Assembly: GCF_000255115.2 (NCBI RefSeq)
Contig: NC_018068.1
Coordinates: 4,559,977-4,623,976 of the forward strand
From: Desulfosporosinus acidiphilus SJ4
Lineage (GTDB): Bacteria; Bacillota; Desulfitobacteriia; Desulfitobacteriales; Desulfitobacteriaceae
Length of the DNA: 64,000 nucleotides
Direction of reading: 5' to 3'
Positions within the stretch are counted from its first letter, which is position 1, and each line of letters begins with the position of its first letter. Positions 52,753 through 62,204 of this stretch are shown piece after piece. The notes beneath the pieces are model-generated. The model saw nothing but the letters and a program-made list of their open reading frames with translations. It was not told the DNA's origin and did no database searches. Made by a program: the position numbers and the translations under genes.

Positions 52753-54491
52753 CGGGGTTCATCTCCTTCCACTTCAAGGATGATCAGGGGCTGAGCTGGG
52801 ATATCAACATACCCTTCGCCCGCCTCATAAGGAACGGAACAACCCTTAATCTTGTCCGGATCAAGGTAGAGGCGCAGGCGAAGAGGAGGCAGCGAAGAGC
52901 CAGCCGGCCCTGAAGAGACGGTTTCATCAGATTGATTACAACCAATCTGCCATTTTGACCCTTGCCTGGTCAGCGTCACTTTGGCTTCCCGCCTCAGGGC
53001 AAACCATCTCAAGACCTCTCTGGGGATGGTGATCCAGGCGCCGTCCTGCTTTCCCTCTTCAATCAGCTGTTCATAAACTTCTCCCCAAAAGCGGGGCGCC
53101 GTAAAACTCTGATTGTGCCAAAGAAGGCTGACCGCTCCTCCGAAGCGCTTAGCCCAAGCCAAGATTGGCTTTGCTTGCCTAAAGGCTTCTTCCCGTGTTA
53201 AGTCAAGGTGTTCTTCGGCCAACAAGGCTCCGTCTTGGATATGCAATGGTAATTCCCAAAGAGTTTGACAGTTCAAGGGATGATAGGGTTGAAGAGTTCC
53301 CGCCCGAAAACCTACAACCTCATTAAAGCCAAAGGTAGTGTCATATAAATATCCGCCCTCTTCCATGGCCTGAAAAGAATCAGGTGTCTGGAAATAGAGC
53401 CAATGCATGCGTACTCCCAGTTCCTGCTGACCTGTCAACATGGAAATTCTCTTATATTCTTCTCGCGCAGCTTGGGCCGAATACCAGGAATCAATACCAT
53501 GGACACCGGCTTCCCACCCGTCTTCCTCCAACCGTGTTAAAAGTCTTCGGTATTTTGCCACATCATAAAATGAGGCCCTATTGGCGGGAGCACTTACCGC
53601 TGAATCCTTCGAGAAATTTGAAACATCTGAACTATATCCTCTGTAATGATCCTTCTGTATCTTGTTGTCTTGTTCTTGGAACTTGCGGTGATCTTTGTCT
53701 TCCCTCAATGCTTCCGGCAAAATCCCAGGCTTGCGCGGGAAGGGCATAAAATATAAGCTTGATTTTACTCCTAAGCGGTTCTCCAAATCAAGCAAGAGGG
53801 GCAAAGCTCTATCCCAGACGTCGCGCCCAAGGCCGATTTTCGCAGCCCATGTGCGTACCATTTCCCATAGAGTCAACGTAAACTCAGACGTTGTCACCTT
53901 GCCGGAGCGCCAGCGTTTCCAGTTTACGATGGAACTGCGATAAAAATACCCTAAGAATGTTCGGGCAATGGGCATCTCTTTTAGACTTAAAATATCTAAG
54001 TCATGGGTAAGTGTCATCATATAAGCATGACCCCAGGGGATCGGAGGGAATTCCAGATAGTTTTTGACCTCCCTGCGCAAAACGCTGCGAAGTTCTTCAA
54101 GCATGAGGTCAAGGGACGGCTCAGCAACCCCGGATTCTGTATAATCCCGCCCCTCCATGAGCAAACGCTTTCCCTCAAGCCCAAGATTAAAGGGCAAGGT
54201 CTTAAGGCGCAGGCTTGGACTTTGGTCACGAACCGGACCGCAGGCAACAATGAGCGGATTTGCCCCCGTATCTGGGAGGTCCGCCAGGGAAATACCATCC
54301 ACCAAAATCACATCACAATTGGAGAAGGTCTCAATTTCATCTTGAGTCCAATCTTGTCGGTTCTCAGGCCTAATCCAAGTCAGGTCAGGTATCCCCAGGA
54401 GAGCGGCCATTTCTTGATAGACCCGTTCCAACTCCTCGGCCACATAAATCCCAATGCTTCCTAGTCCATTGTGGCTGCCCACACAACTCAC
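52746..54491 (-). CDS. Polysaccharide deacetylase-like protein with long N-terminal region
   Basis: A 581-residue protein. Residues 1-150 resemble a Rossmann-like region found upstream of some deacetylase domains. The deacetylase part (~155-500) has LTHDLDIL (a TxD.D metal motif), then HGIDSW (the His-x3-Ser type motif) near residue 349, GFRAGTL and LLWHNQSF. No signal peptide is visible, so it may act in the cytoplasm on nucleotide or lipid-linked sugars. The C-terminal ~90 residues are beta-rich. It starts at a GTG overlapping the epimerase gene as GTGA. A cytoplasmic deacetylase in a Wzx/Wzy operon is unusual. Confidence 0.75.
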   Translation of the reverse strand: MSCVGSHNGLGSIGIYVAEELERVYQEMAALLGIPDLTWIRPENRQDWTQDEIETFSNCDVILVDGISLADLPDTGANPLIVACGPVRDQSPSLRLKTLPFNLGLEGKRLLMEGRDYTESGVAEPSLDLMLEELRSVLRREVKNYLEFPPIPWGHAYMMTLTHDLDILSLKEMPIARTFLGYFYRSSIVNWKRWRSGKVTTSEFTLTLWEMVRTWAAKIGLGRDVWDRALPLLLDLENRLGVKSSLYFMPFPRKPGILPEALREDKDHRKFQEQDNKIQKDHYRGYSSDVSNFSKDSAVSAPANRASFYDVAKYRRLLTRLEEDGWEAGVHGIDSWYSAQAAREEYKRISMLTGQQELGVRMHWLYFQTPDSFQAMEEGGYLYDTTFGFNEVVGFRAGTLQPYHPLNCQTLWELPLHIQDGALLAEEHLDLTREEAFRQAKPILAWAKRFGGAVSLLWHNQSFTAPRFWGEVYEQLIEEGKQDGAWITIPREVLRWFALRREAKVTLTRQGSKWQIGCNQSDETVSSGPAGSSLPPLRLRLYLDPDKIKGCSVPYEAGEGYVDIPAQPLIILEVEGDEPRC

Positions 54492-55555
54492 CTTCTTTGC
54501 TCTTCAAGGGCCGCAACGATTTCTTCGCTGGCCCGTCCGTTGCCATAAAGATTCTCCTGATATGGCGGCAAGGAATTTTGGCGGTAAGCTGCCACGGCAG
54601 AAACAATCTTCTCTGCTGCGGCACCTGTCAAAGTATTCCAACCAATTTGAACCGTTTCAACCCATTCTGTTTCATCTCTCATGGTCACACAAGGCACTTG
54701 CCAAAGGTAGGCTTCCTTCTGGACGCCGCCGGAATCAGTAAGTATAAGTTCCGCTCCTTTTTCCAGAAGAACCATTTCCAAATAACCTACCGGATCAATG
54801 ACCTGAACATTTCCCGGAATAGAGATTTTATAATCCTGGAGCAATTTCTTGGTCCGGGGGTGCAGGGGAAGAACGATCTGCCCGTCAATTCGGGAGAAAG
54901 CTTCAACAATTCCTTGCAGACGCTGGGGATTATCTGTGTTTTCGGCACGGTGGACCGTTGCCAGAAGATACGATTTCTCCGGATAGCGAAGACCATCTCC
55001 TTTTCGAAGCTCAGAGGCCCTCCGGGCATGGAAATAAAGGGCATCTGCCATGACATCCCCAGTTCGGACGACTCCCTTAGTTAATCCTTCAAGAGCCAAG
55101 TTATGCACTGCCTGATCCGTCGGGCAAAATAAGAGCGTTGAAAGATGATCTGTAAGAACACGATTGATTTCTTCGGGCATTTGACGGTTATAGCTGCGTA
55201 GCCCTGCCTCAACATGGGCAATGGGAATGTGGAGTTTCGATGCCGCCAAGGCTCCTGCTAAGGTAGAGTTCGTGTCTCCATAAACCAAAACCCAATCCGG
55301 TTTTTCCTCCAGCAGCACTTCTTCCACCTTTGTTAACATTTCCCCGGTCTGGGCTCCATGCTGTTTCGAACCAACCCCCAGGAAATAATCAGGTTTGGGA
55401 ATACCCAGTTCCTCAAAAAACACATCCGACATTTGGTAATCATAATGTTGTCCCGTATGGACAATCTTTTCTTCATGCTTTTTCCGCAGAGTCTCCGAAA
55501 GCGGAGCTGCCTTGATAAACTGGGGCCGAGCGCCGAGTACAGTAATTACTTTCAT
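54488..55555 (-). CDS. wecB: Non-hydrolysing UDP-N-acetylglucosamine 2-epimerase (WecB/WbpI type)
   Basis: A 355-residue epimerase of the WecB fold: VLGARPQFIKAAPLSETL at the start, HTGQHYDYQMSDVFF, VYGDTNSTLAGALAA, HVEAGLRSYNRQMPEEINR, VHRAEN, and DSGGVQKEAYLWQVPCVTMRDETEWVE. The GARPQFIKA start and the ETEWVE motif are of the WbpI subtype. That points to UDP-GlcNAc(3NAc)A 2-epimerisation to the mannuronic form rather than UDP-ManNAc formation (subtype from memory, not proven). It fits the WbpA/B/D-type genes at 61-64 kb. I prefer the ATG at 55555 over 55561. The 256-bp spacer upstream shows no gene. Confidence 0.88.
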   Translation of the reverse strand: MKVITVLGARPQFIKAAPLSETLRKKHEEKIVHTGQHYDYQMSDVFFEELGIPKPDYFLGVGSKQHGAQTGEMLTKVEEVLLEEKPDWVLVYGDTNSTLAGALAASKLHIPIAHVEAGLRSYNRQMPEEINRVLTDHLSTLLFCPTDQAVHNLALEGLTKGVVRTGDVMADALYFHARRASELRKGDGLRYPEKSYLLATVHRAENTDNPQRLQGIVEAFSRIDGQIVLPLHPRTKKLLQDYKISIPGNVQVIDPVGYLEMVLLEKGAELILTDSGGVQKEAYLWQVPCVTMRDETEWVETVQIGWNTLTGAAAEKIVSAVAAYRQNSLPPYQENLYGNGRASEEIVAALEEQRR

Positions 55556-55817
55556 ATCCATTTTACCTCAATTCTAATTCTCAATACTAAATCAGCAAAG
55601 CGGCTAAACTGATTTCATGAGATCATGATCTCAAATATCCAATTCCAAACCCGCCAATTCTCACAATCATTCATACCCAAACTCTAGTCCTGACCTCAAT
55701 CTTAGATAATTCGAGGGTTAATTACAGATTTATAGTGCAAAGTTAACTAGGTTTCTTCATAAACAATGGGGGGCAATTTCAACTGACGTTTAACTATCCC
55801 AAATTGTTATTCCTTGA

Positions 55818-57239
55818 CTATCTTCTCCTAAAACTCCTTGCCTGACGCCAAACATACCCTCCAATACGCTGAAAGTCATGATCAAAGCCAACCAGAATTA
55901 CAAGATAAATAATCCCGGCAATTCCTCCGGAGAGCAAAGGATGAAGAAACCGCAGGAAATAGGCTGCTAACGCCATCACGGCCGAAGCGAAAACAATCAT
56001 CGGCAGCTGGCGCCAGATTCGTACTTTATAGACTTGATGCCGGACTACCCCATAATACATGACAAAGACATAGAGTTCCGTGATCAGAGTTGCGATACTT
56101 GCACCGTAAATGCCATAGTGCGGAATTGCATACAAGTTGATACCGACGTTCAGAACAGCGGCTCCGCCTTGAATCCAAGCTCTGGTCCACTGCCGGTTCG
56201 TGGTGGTTAAAACATCTCCTAAGGAAAAACTTAAACACTCGAGGGCAAAGAACCAACAAAGAATCATCATAATAGGAATAGATTCCTGATAGCGATGACT
56301 GTATAGCCAGGACAACAATGGGTTGGCTAAAACAAAAAGCAGGACGCTGCCCGGTATCCCCACTGCGCTGAGTACTTTAAAGATTTTTTCAATAGTCTCC
56401 CGGTGCTTATCGTGGCTCTCAACCCCCAGTTGAAATAGGATAGGGTAAATGACACTGGTTAAGATGCCCGGGATGAATAAAAGCACCGCGATCAAGCGGT
56501 AGGAGGCCGAGTAAATGCCAACTTCGCGTACGGGGCGCATCAGAGAAAGCATAAACATGTCAATTTGAAAATAAACGTATAAAAAAATAACAGCAGCCCC
56601 ATAAGGCAACCCTTTTTTGAGCATCTCAAGAAGCTGTTGGCCATTAAACTTGAGCCGTATATCCCGTCTCAAGTGAAAATATAAAAGGATGGAAATGATC
56701 AGTGTAGCGGCCATTTGGGCGAAGGTAATCATAATAACCTTGCCCTTTAGGACAACTACGATAATCGTCAATACTCCAATCAGGAATGTGGATAAGAACT
56801 GGTACATCGCTGCATAGTACATTTGCTGCTTGGCTTGAAAATAATTGTAAACAGAACTGTCTAAGGCATTTAACGCACTGGCCACTCCAAAAACAATAAC
56901 CATGCCTCGGGTTGTCATGCTGTAATTTGCTGGCATCAGCACAAGCATCAGCCCGTAGATAGCCAGTGAGGTAAACGTCTTAAATGCCAGGGTATTCCCT
57001 AAATAAAGGGGCAAAACACTTTCATCGCGGGAGCCTTCTTGGACCATATAGTTGCTTAGACCAAAATCCACAAAAAGAATAAAGGTACTGACAAAAGCCA
57101 GGGCTGAATTGTACTCTCCATAGATATCAGGCCCTAAATAACGAGCAACGGCAATGGCAACGACGGCCGTAATTACTTTGGATAGTACGCTTGCCAAACT
57201 TAAGGCAGCGGCATTCTTAAGGACTAAACGAAGTTCCAC
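55818..57239 (-). CDS. Polysaccharide flippase (Wzx-like, MOP family)
   Basis: A 473-residue membrane protein with 12-14 helices: AAALSLASVLSKVITAVVAIAVARYLGPDIYGEYNSALAFVS is the hallmark beginning of Wzx/RfbX-type flippases. The repeated helix pairs and LPYGAAVIFLYVYFQIDMFML follow. It would move the undecaprenyl-linked repeat across the membrane, so region 3 follows the Wzx/Wzy route, unlike the ABC-exported glycan of region 1. A GTG start with AAGGTG upstream. It is 137 bp from the GT4 gene that precedes it. Confidence 0.9.
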   Translation of the reverse strand: MELRLVLKNAAALSLASVLSKVITAVVAIAVARYLGPDIYGEYNSALAFVSTFILFVDFGLSNYMVQEGSRDESVLPLYLGNTLAFKTFTSLAIYGLMLVLMPANYSMTTRGMVIVFGVASALNALDSSVYNYFQAKQQMYYAAMYQFLSTFLIGVLTIIVVVLKGKVIMITFAQMAATLIISILLYFHLRRDIRLKFNGQQLLEMLKKGLPYGAAVIFLYVYFQIDMFMLSLMRPVREVGIYSASYRLIAVLLFIPGILTSVIYPILFQLGVESHDKHRETIEKIFKVLSAVGIPGSVLLFVLANPLLSWLYSHRYQESIPIMMILCWFFALECLSFSLGDVLTTTNRQWTRAWIQGGAAVLNVGINLYAIPHYGIYGASIATLITELYVFVMYYGVVRHQVYKVRIWRQLPMIVFASAVMALAAYFLRFLHPLLSGGIAGIIYLVILVGFDHDFQRIGGYVWRQARSFRRR

Positions 57240-57376
57240 TTAGGCTCACCTTTCCATTCAACCTAAACTTGTTGACGATCATCAGAACATCCATAACCTC
57301 TTGGGCAGGCACAAGATTTCCAGCCAAACCTTCTCTTGCTAAGAGTCCATCCTTATAAAACAAAAAGGAATTCTTG

Positions 57377-58606
57377 TTATAACGATTCTCTGCATACGTC
57401 CCGAGCCTTCTCATAGACTTCAAGAGTTTTCTGAGCATTTGAGTACCAAGTAAATTCCCGGGTTACCAGCTCTCTGCCCCTAAGTCCAAGTTCTTTCGCC
57501 CGCTTCGGGTCCCGGAAAAGTTCACCCACCGCAGCAGCGACGGCTTGGACATCCTTTGGGGGAACAGCCTTGCCAACTTCAGTGGTTTCTAAAATCTCCG
57601 CGATTCCCTCACCTTGTGTACCTATAATTGGCTTTCCATGAGCCATTGCTTCCAAGTAAACGACCCCGAAAGCTTCCTTCCAACTTGGCAGGATGAAGAC
57701 ATCGCAGTCAGCCATCTCGCGCATAGCCTCAGTGTGCGGCAGGCTTCCTAAGAAAACCACATGGTCTCTAAGACCTAAGTCTGTCGTAAGAGTTTCCAGC
57801 CGCTGTCGCTCCGACCCATCGCCCACAATCCGGTATTCTAACTCCGGAAATTCTCGGATTAACGCGGGCAAAGCCTGCAAAACCACATCATGCCCTTTAT
57901 CGGGACGCAGGAACCCTACGCTGAGAAGACGTTTTCGCGCTCCGAATTTATTATCGGAATCTGCAGTGGGAGTTTCTTCACTCCCTGAGCTTAAAACAAC
58001 ATCTTCCAAATCAACGCCATTGTAGATGACATTATACTTCGACAAGTCATCTGCCCAGGTTTCCAGTCCATATTGATTTTTCAGCTTTTGACTGACTAAG
58101 ATCACCTGAGAAGCCCCCTTAAGGGCGGCTCGCACACTGTCCGCACAAGTACGGCTGCGCTTTAAAGTATAAGCAAAATCTTGACCGTGGATAGTGACTA
58201 CTACCGGAAGATGATGCTTCCGGCCGAATTTTAAGGCAGCAGCCCCGTCGGGATGAGCCACATGAGCGTGAATTACATCAATACCGTGTCCGATTTGCTC
58301 AAGAAAAACGTTCCGTATGCCCTGTCCAAAGGTTTGAGGATAATACTCAAAAAACAAAGAACGCGGAAATTCCAAGACTCTGGGATGAAATACGGGAAAT
58401 CCATCAGCAGCCTCCTTAAGAGGGACATCAGGGTATCCTCCCCATTTTCCCCGTCCGGACATCAATCCCGGTACCCAGGGCACCGGTGCCACAACTCTCA
58501 CGTCCACACCTAACTGAGCCAAGGCAACGGCTTGTTGGCGAACGAAGATCCCAGCAAGCGGGGATACGGAATTGGGGTACATGTGAGATAAGATTAACAC
58601 ACGCAT
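57377..58606 (-). CDS. GT4 family glycosyltransferase
   Basis: A 409-residue GT-B enzyme starting RVLILSHMYPNSVSPLAGIFVRQQAVALAQ. It includes VSVGFLRPDKGHDVVLQ-type linker text (read LLSVGFLRPDKGHDVVL) and the donor site SWKEAFGVVYLEAMAHGKPIIGTQ (E-x7-E). The correct start is the ATG at 58606, directly after the upstream gene's TAA with GAGGAAA before it; the 36 residues read further upstream are not part of it. Donor unknown. Confidence 0.9.
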   Translation of the reverse strand: MRVLILSHMYPNSVSPLAGIFVRQQAVALAQLGVDVRVVAPVPWVPGLMSGRGKWGGYPDVPLKEAADGFPVFHPRVLEFPRSLFFEYYPQTFGQGIRNVFLEQIGHGIDVIHAHVAHPDGAAALKFGRKHHLPVVVTIHGQDFAYTLKRSRTCADSVRAALKGASQVILVSQKLKNQYGLETWADDLSKYNVIYNGVDLEDVVLSSGSEETPTADSDNKFGARKRLLSVGFLRPDKGHDVVLQALPALIREFPELEYRIVGDGSERQRLETLTTDLGLRDHVVFLGSLPHTEAMREMADCDVFILPSWKEAFGVVYLEAMAHGKPIIGTQGEGIAEILETTEVGKAVPPKDVQAVAAAVGELFRDPKRAKELGLRGRELVTREFTWYSNAQKTLEVYEKARDVCRESL

Positions 58607-58607
58607 T

Positions 58608-59738
58608 TTATAGTTTCCTCGCAGCCAGAATTCGCTCATAGAGCTTGAGCAGTTTGCCTTGTTCTTTCTCCCAAGTGTACTCACGTTGGAAGGCATCCCA
58701 ACCGTTTTGAGCATAGCTTAAGGATTTTTCGGGATTCTCGATTAAGGTACATATAGCTTGGGCCAAGCTCTCCGGATCACCGGGTTCACAGAGCAGACCG
58801 CACTGGTTTTTCTCAATGATTTCTTCTATATAGCCGAAACGTGATCCTACCACCGGCAGGCCGGCAGCCATATATTCCAGGAGCTTGACCGGTATAGCCT
58901 TGCGATAATTTAAGGTGGGCAGCAAAGGAACCAAGGCAATAGAACTCTGCGCCAAAATTCCCGGGACTTGTTCGTAAGGCACCTTACCCCGCAGATGGAC
59001 TTTTCCTCGCTCTAACCAAGGATTGAGCTGAAAAAAATCCGGTCCCAGGTCCTCAGTCTCAGCCGGGCCTACTAATTCACACACAGCTTCAGGGTGTTTT
59101 TCCCGCACCAAAGGCATCGCCCGCAAAATAATTTCTAAACCTCTTTCACGGTTGATTCCTCCGAGGTATAAAATAACGGGGGGTTTAATGCCTTCCGGCC
59201 TGTAAAATTCAAATTGTCGTTTTAGGGGATAATTGTGAAGAATCTCCCCTTCCGGGTTTTCCCGCTGAAAAAGCCCTGCCATATGACTGTTCACCGTAAT
59301 AATACCGGCAAAAGAACGTGCTGCCCATTTTTCTACCCGGTCTACGGTTTTAGCCACAATCCTGCGGAATGGCTTGGGCAGCCAGTAACGGGTAAGAAGA
59401 CTGTCACCGTAATATTCATGGACATCGTAAAGGACAGGCTTCTTATGTTTGCGGCTCAGCCGCAAACCCACAGGAATTAAATCCGGATCATGGAAGTGAT
59501 AGATGTCCGCCTTTTCCTCAAGCGCAGCCTTGTAAATGGCTTTTAACCTCCAGATTCGATCGGCTCTGGAAGACAGCGGCGGTACAGCCTGAATCCTGAT
59601 TCCATCTTTAACCAGTGAATTAGCGTAGGGGGCAATTATGACCACTTCGTAACCCGCTTCAGCCAGGCTTCGGGCTTCCTTATGAAAAATGCGCTCATCA
59701 AAAGGAGAATGAGCCGTGGTTAATATGCAGGCTTTCAA
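58608..59738 (-). CDS. GT4 family glycosyltransferase
   Basis: A 376-residue GT-B enzyme beginning CILTTAHSPFDERIFHKEARSLAEAGYEV, a well-known form in Wzy-type clusters. The middle has LYLGGINRERGLEIILRAM. The donor site is a variant, LEYMAAGLPVVGSRFGYIEEII. It starts at a TTG that overlaps the upstream stop as TTGA, with AAGGGGAAAA before it. It is tightly coupled with both neighbours. Confidence 0.9.
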   Translation of the reverse strand: MKACILTTAHSPFDERIFHKEARSLAEAGYEVVIIAPYANSLVKDGIRIQAVPPLSSRADRIWRLKAIYKAALEEKADIYHFHDPDLIPVGLRLSRKHKKPVLYDVHEYYGDSLLTRYWLPKPFRRIVAKTVDRVEKWAARSFAGIITVNSHMAGLFQRENPEGEILHNYPLKRQFEFYRPEGIKPPVILYLGGINRERGLEIILRAMPLVREKHPEAVCELVGPAETEDLGPDFFQLNPWLERGKVHLRGKVPYEQVPGILAQSSIALVPLLPTLNYRKAIPVKLLEYMAAGLPVVGSRFGYIEEIIEKNQCGLLCEPGDPESLAQAICTLIENPEKSLSYAQNGWDAFQREYTWEKEQGKLLKLYERILAARKL

Positions 59739-61069
59739 TCGTTTTCCCCTTCTATTCTATAAATTAAACCCATAAACAAGGCAAAAAAGGTCATTAATTG
59801 AAGGTTATAGAAAATCCCAGCCGTAATGTTATAGATGAAGATGGCGGCTGTCGATGCCGCATAGGCGATACAAAACAGAGTTTTAGTTTCTCTCATGCCC
59901 GATTCAGAGCCGGAAAAATTAAAGAGCCGGACTTTCCAAAGCGCTGCTTTAAGCGGGCGCAGAAAAAGCCAGAGATACATGATCAAGCCAATGACACCAT
60001 AACGTCGGGTTATTAAAGCATACTCATCATCAACCAGGGTTGTCATCGTCGTTTTGGCTGTTCCCCAGCCTAAAATAGGGGATTCCTTGATCAAGACAAT
60101 GGCGTTCCCAGCTCGCAAGAGATGTCCTTGAGCCGAGGTGCTTGTCTCAAGGTTCGTGGCCTCATTAATCCGCATGGTAAAGCCTCGGGGCGAAGTAAGA
60201 AAGATTAATAAGGTTAAAAGAAACAAAGCCCCTACTTTTATAAGCATGTCCCTTTTCCACCGGTATTTAAACAAAGCCCAAAGACTCAGGATCACAAGCA
60301 CAGCAGCCGTTCCTAAAAGAGCTGTGCGCGAAATAGTCATGAAAATCAGCTTGATGGTTAATCCCACGGCAACGAAAAGGAAGATTGATTTCAAACGTTC
60401 ATTGGTTCGAAAATAGAACATAGCAACGAAGCTGGTTAAAGTGATGACGGCGAAAATCCCCATCACATTAGGATTATCAAAAGTCCCTAAAACCCGGGGA
60501 GGATTGGCGTTTACGAGATTATCCAAATGCGACTGGGCAAAAAAAGGCGTTAACCAAGCATTGACATTAGCGATGTTTAAAAATTGACCCCAGGAAAGAA
60601 TCAGAATCAGCGCAAATCCTGCCAGGAAGACATTGCGCAAAAGGCCGTATTCACTATCGCGCAAATCAAAAGAAGCAGCTAACGTAGCGGCCAAATAATA
60701 CTTGGCTAAGGTAACTCCCTCCATGGCATCCCGAACTCCAAAGGGCGTCTTCAAGAAAATCAAGGCAAAGATATTTGATAGGATCATGGACCCCAGCAAA
60801 AGCAAAAAAACATTGGTAATAGCCCTTATACCGCGAGCTTGATCTTCATGATAGGACAGCCCCAAATCATATTCGGCAGGGGTACGACGGATCAGCCAAA
60901 GTACTACATTAAGCGCAAAAGCGCCAAAGATCAGTACATCATCTAAGCGAAGGCGGGGTAAACTCGAGCGAATTTCAATTGAAGGCAAGAGCATCGTGGA
61001 CAGCATAATTGCCAAAATAAGCATCAATTTATTTGAGTTCGTGCGTGTGACCCCAGTGTTCCAGAACAT
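59735..61069 (-). CDS. O-antigen ligase/polymerase family membrane protein (Wzy_C)
   Basis: A 444-residue protein with about 11 membrane helices. LRLDDVLIFGAFALNVVLWLI and then PRVLGTFDNPNVMGIFAVITL (the NPN.. loop common in Wzy-type enzymes), ISRTALLGTAAVLVI and LIKESPILGWGTAKTTM (Wzy_C signature) are seen. It starts at an ATG with AAGGAGG 8 nt upstream. With the ligase-like protein at 51406-52752, it gives this operon two such enzymes. Confidence 0.9.
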   Translation of the reverse strand: MFWNTGVTRTNSNKLMLILAIMLSTMLLPSIEIRSSLPRLRLDDVLIFGAFALNVVLWLIRRTPAEYDLGLSYHEDQARGIRAITNVFLLLLGSMILSNIFALIFLKTPFGVRDAMEGVTLAKYYLAATLAASFDLRDSEYGLLRNVFLAGFALILILSWGQFLNIANVNAWLTPFFAQSHLDNLVNANPPRVLGTFDNPNVMGIFAVITLTSFVAMFYFRTNERLKSIFLFVAVGLTIKLIFMTISRTALLGTAAVLVILSLWALFKYRWKRDMLIKVGALFLLTLLIFLTSPRGFTMRINEATNLETSTSAQGHLLRAGNAIVLIKESPILGWGTAKTTMTTLVDDEYALITRRYGVIGLIMYLWLFLRPLKAALWKVRLFNFSGSESGMRETKTLFCIAYAASTAAIFIYNITAGIFYNLQLMTFFALFMGLIYRIEGEND

Positions 61070-61293
61070 CTTTATCCTCCTTGTTGCCTGTGTGTCTCCT
61101 CTTATATCGCTGTAACCTGAATTTGTCTAGTCTGATTTCATCCAATCTTGAGACTCCCGCTTTTATTAGTGGGAGTAAAGTCCATCCTTCAGCGCGATAG
61201 CATTTGTCATTGGCTAGGCGCTTGCAGCGAAACTGTCCACGGGACACTTTCGTCACTGAAGCCTCTTTGTACAGCTTTAGCTGAACGAGTTCA
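61070..61293. other. Structured intergenic region in the polysaccharide operon
   Basis: A 224-bp gap with two clear hairpins. A near-perfect 11-bp stem with a 3-nt loop lies at 61228-61252 (CGAAA.TGTCC / GGACA.TTTCG), and an ACTCCC/GGGAGT hairpin lies at 61153-61176. A 20-nt sequence just downstream of the acetyltransferase stop (61271-61292) nearly repeats one at 49086-49110. The frame that runs through it is not a convincing gene. Confidence 0.5.
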
Positions 61294-62154
61294 CTAAGGC
61301 AAGAGTTCTTCGTCTGGAACTTCTCGAATCTCTTTTGCTGGAAAGCCTTTAACAACACGTTTTTCAGGAGTGTCTTTAGTGACTAAAGCTCCCGCTGCTA
61401 CAAAGGTTTCGGGAGCAACGTTTACCCCGGGTAAAAGGATCGATGCCCCGCCAATTCTGGCACCTTTCTGAATGGTTGCACCTTTGATGGCTTTAAAACG
61501 CTTTTCCGTTCGTCCCATATAGTTATCATTGGTGGTGGTAACCATGGGAGCAATAAATACTCGTTCTTCAATTTCCATATAGGCGGTAATATAGGAACCT
61601 GACTGTATCTTCGTATATGATCCGATGGAAGTATCATTCTCCACAACGACTCCGCTGCCGATAACGACATTTTGACCTATTGAACATCTTTCCCGGACAA
61701 TGGCTCCGTCCCCAATAAAGGCTTTGTCAGCATAGCTTGTCCCTGCGTAAAGGACCGCTGAACAGCCGATGGTATAGCCGTTGCCCATTTTGAGAGGAGG
61801 GAGATTAGTCTGCGCTTTAACAGTACTCGTGGCAGCGGCTTTTGGCAATCGTCCCAGCGAAGCGTTGCTGCCAATGAATCCTTCGTCCCCAAGCTGTGTC
61901 TGGGGATAGATGGTGCTATGATCTCCAACTTTGGAACGGGACCCCAGCCGAACTCCTAACCCGAGGGTAACATAATTTCCAAGTTCACATCCCGAGCCGA
62001 CGACGGCCCCATCATTGAGTACGCACCCAACTCCAAGAACAACATTTTCACCCAGGACGACACCCTCTCCGATAACACAAAACGGCCCAACCGTCACGCT
62101 TGAAGGGACAATGGCACTTAAAGCGATCTGCCTCGGCACATTGTTTTGAGACAT
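61294..62154 (-). CDS. Long left-handed beta-helix N-acetyltransferase (WbpD/WlbB-like)
   Basis: A 286-residue protein made almost wholly of hexapeptide turns (SSVTVGPFCVIGEGVVLGENVVLG and onward). The C-terminal half has the WlbB/WbpD hallmark TTNDNYMGRTEKRFKAIKGATIQKGARIGG, then LVTKDTPEKRVVKGFPAKEI. It should acetylate the 3-amino group of UDP-2-acetamido-3-amino-2,3-dideoxyglucuronate. Typical members have ~190 residues; here an extra ~100-residue LpxA-like helix precedes. The ATG at 62154 has GGAAAGGAG 8 nt upstream; the 33 residues read before it are not used. It follows the WbpB-like oxidoreductase gene by 50 bp. Confidence 0.82.
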   Translation of the reverse strand: MSQNNVPRQIALSAIVPSSVTVGPFCVIGEGVVLGENVVLGVGCVLNDGAVVGSGCELGNYVTLGLGVRLGSRSKVGDHSTIYPQTQLGDEGFIGSNASLGRLPKAAATSTVKAQTNLPPLKMGNGYTIGCSAVLYAGTSYADKAFIGDGAIVRERCSIGQNVVIGSGVVVENDTSIGSYTKIQSGSYITAYMEIEERVFIAPMVTTTNDNYMGRTEKRFKAIKGATIQKGARIGGASILLPGVNVAPETFVAAGALVTKDTPEKRVVKGFPAKEIREVPDEELLP

Positions 62155-62204
62155 AGAATATACTCCTTTCCTCCCCGGAACATTGACAATATAGTTAGCT
62201 AACC

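Noticed and set aside
57217-57438. 73-codon minus-strand frame between the flippase and GT4 genes
   Set aside because: It overlaps the ends of both real genes, has no ribosome site and reads like unselected sequence.
61029-61358. 109-codon minus-strand frame over the gap at 61.1 kb
   Set aside because: It overlaps the ligase start and the acetyltransferase end, runs through two hairpins and has no recognisable domain.
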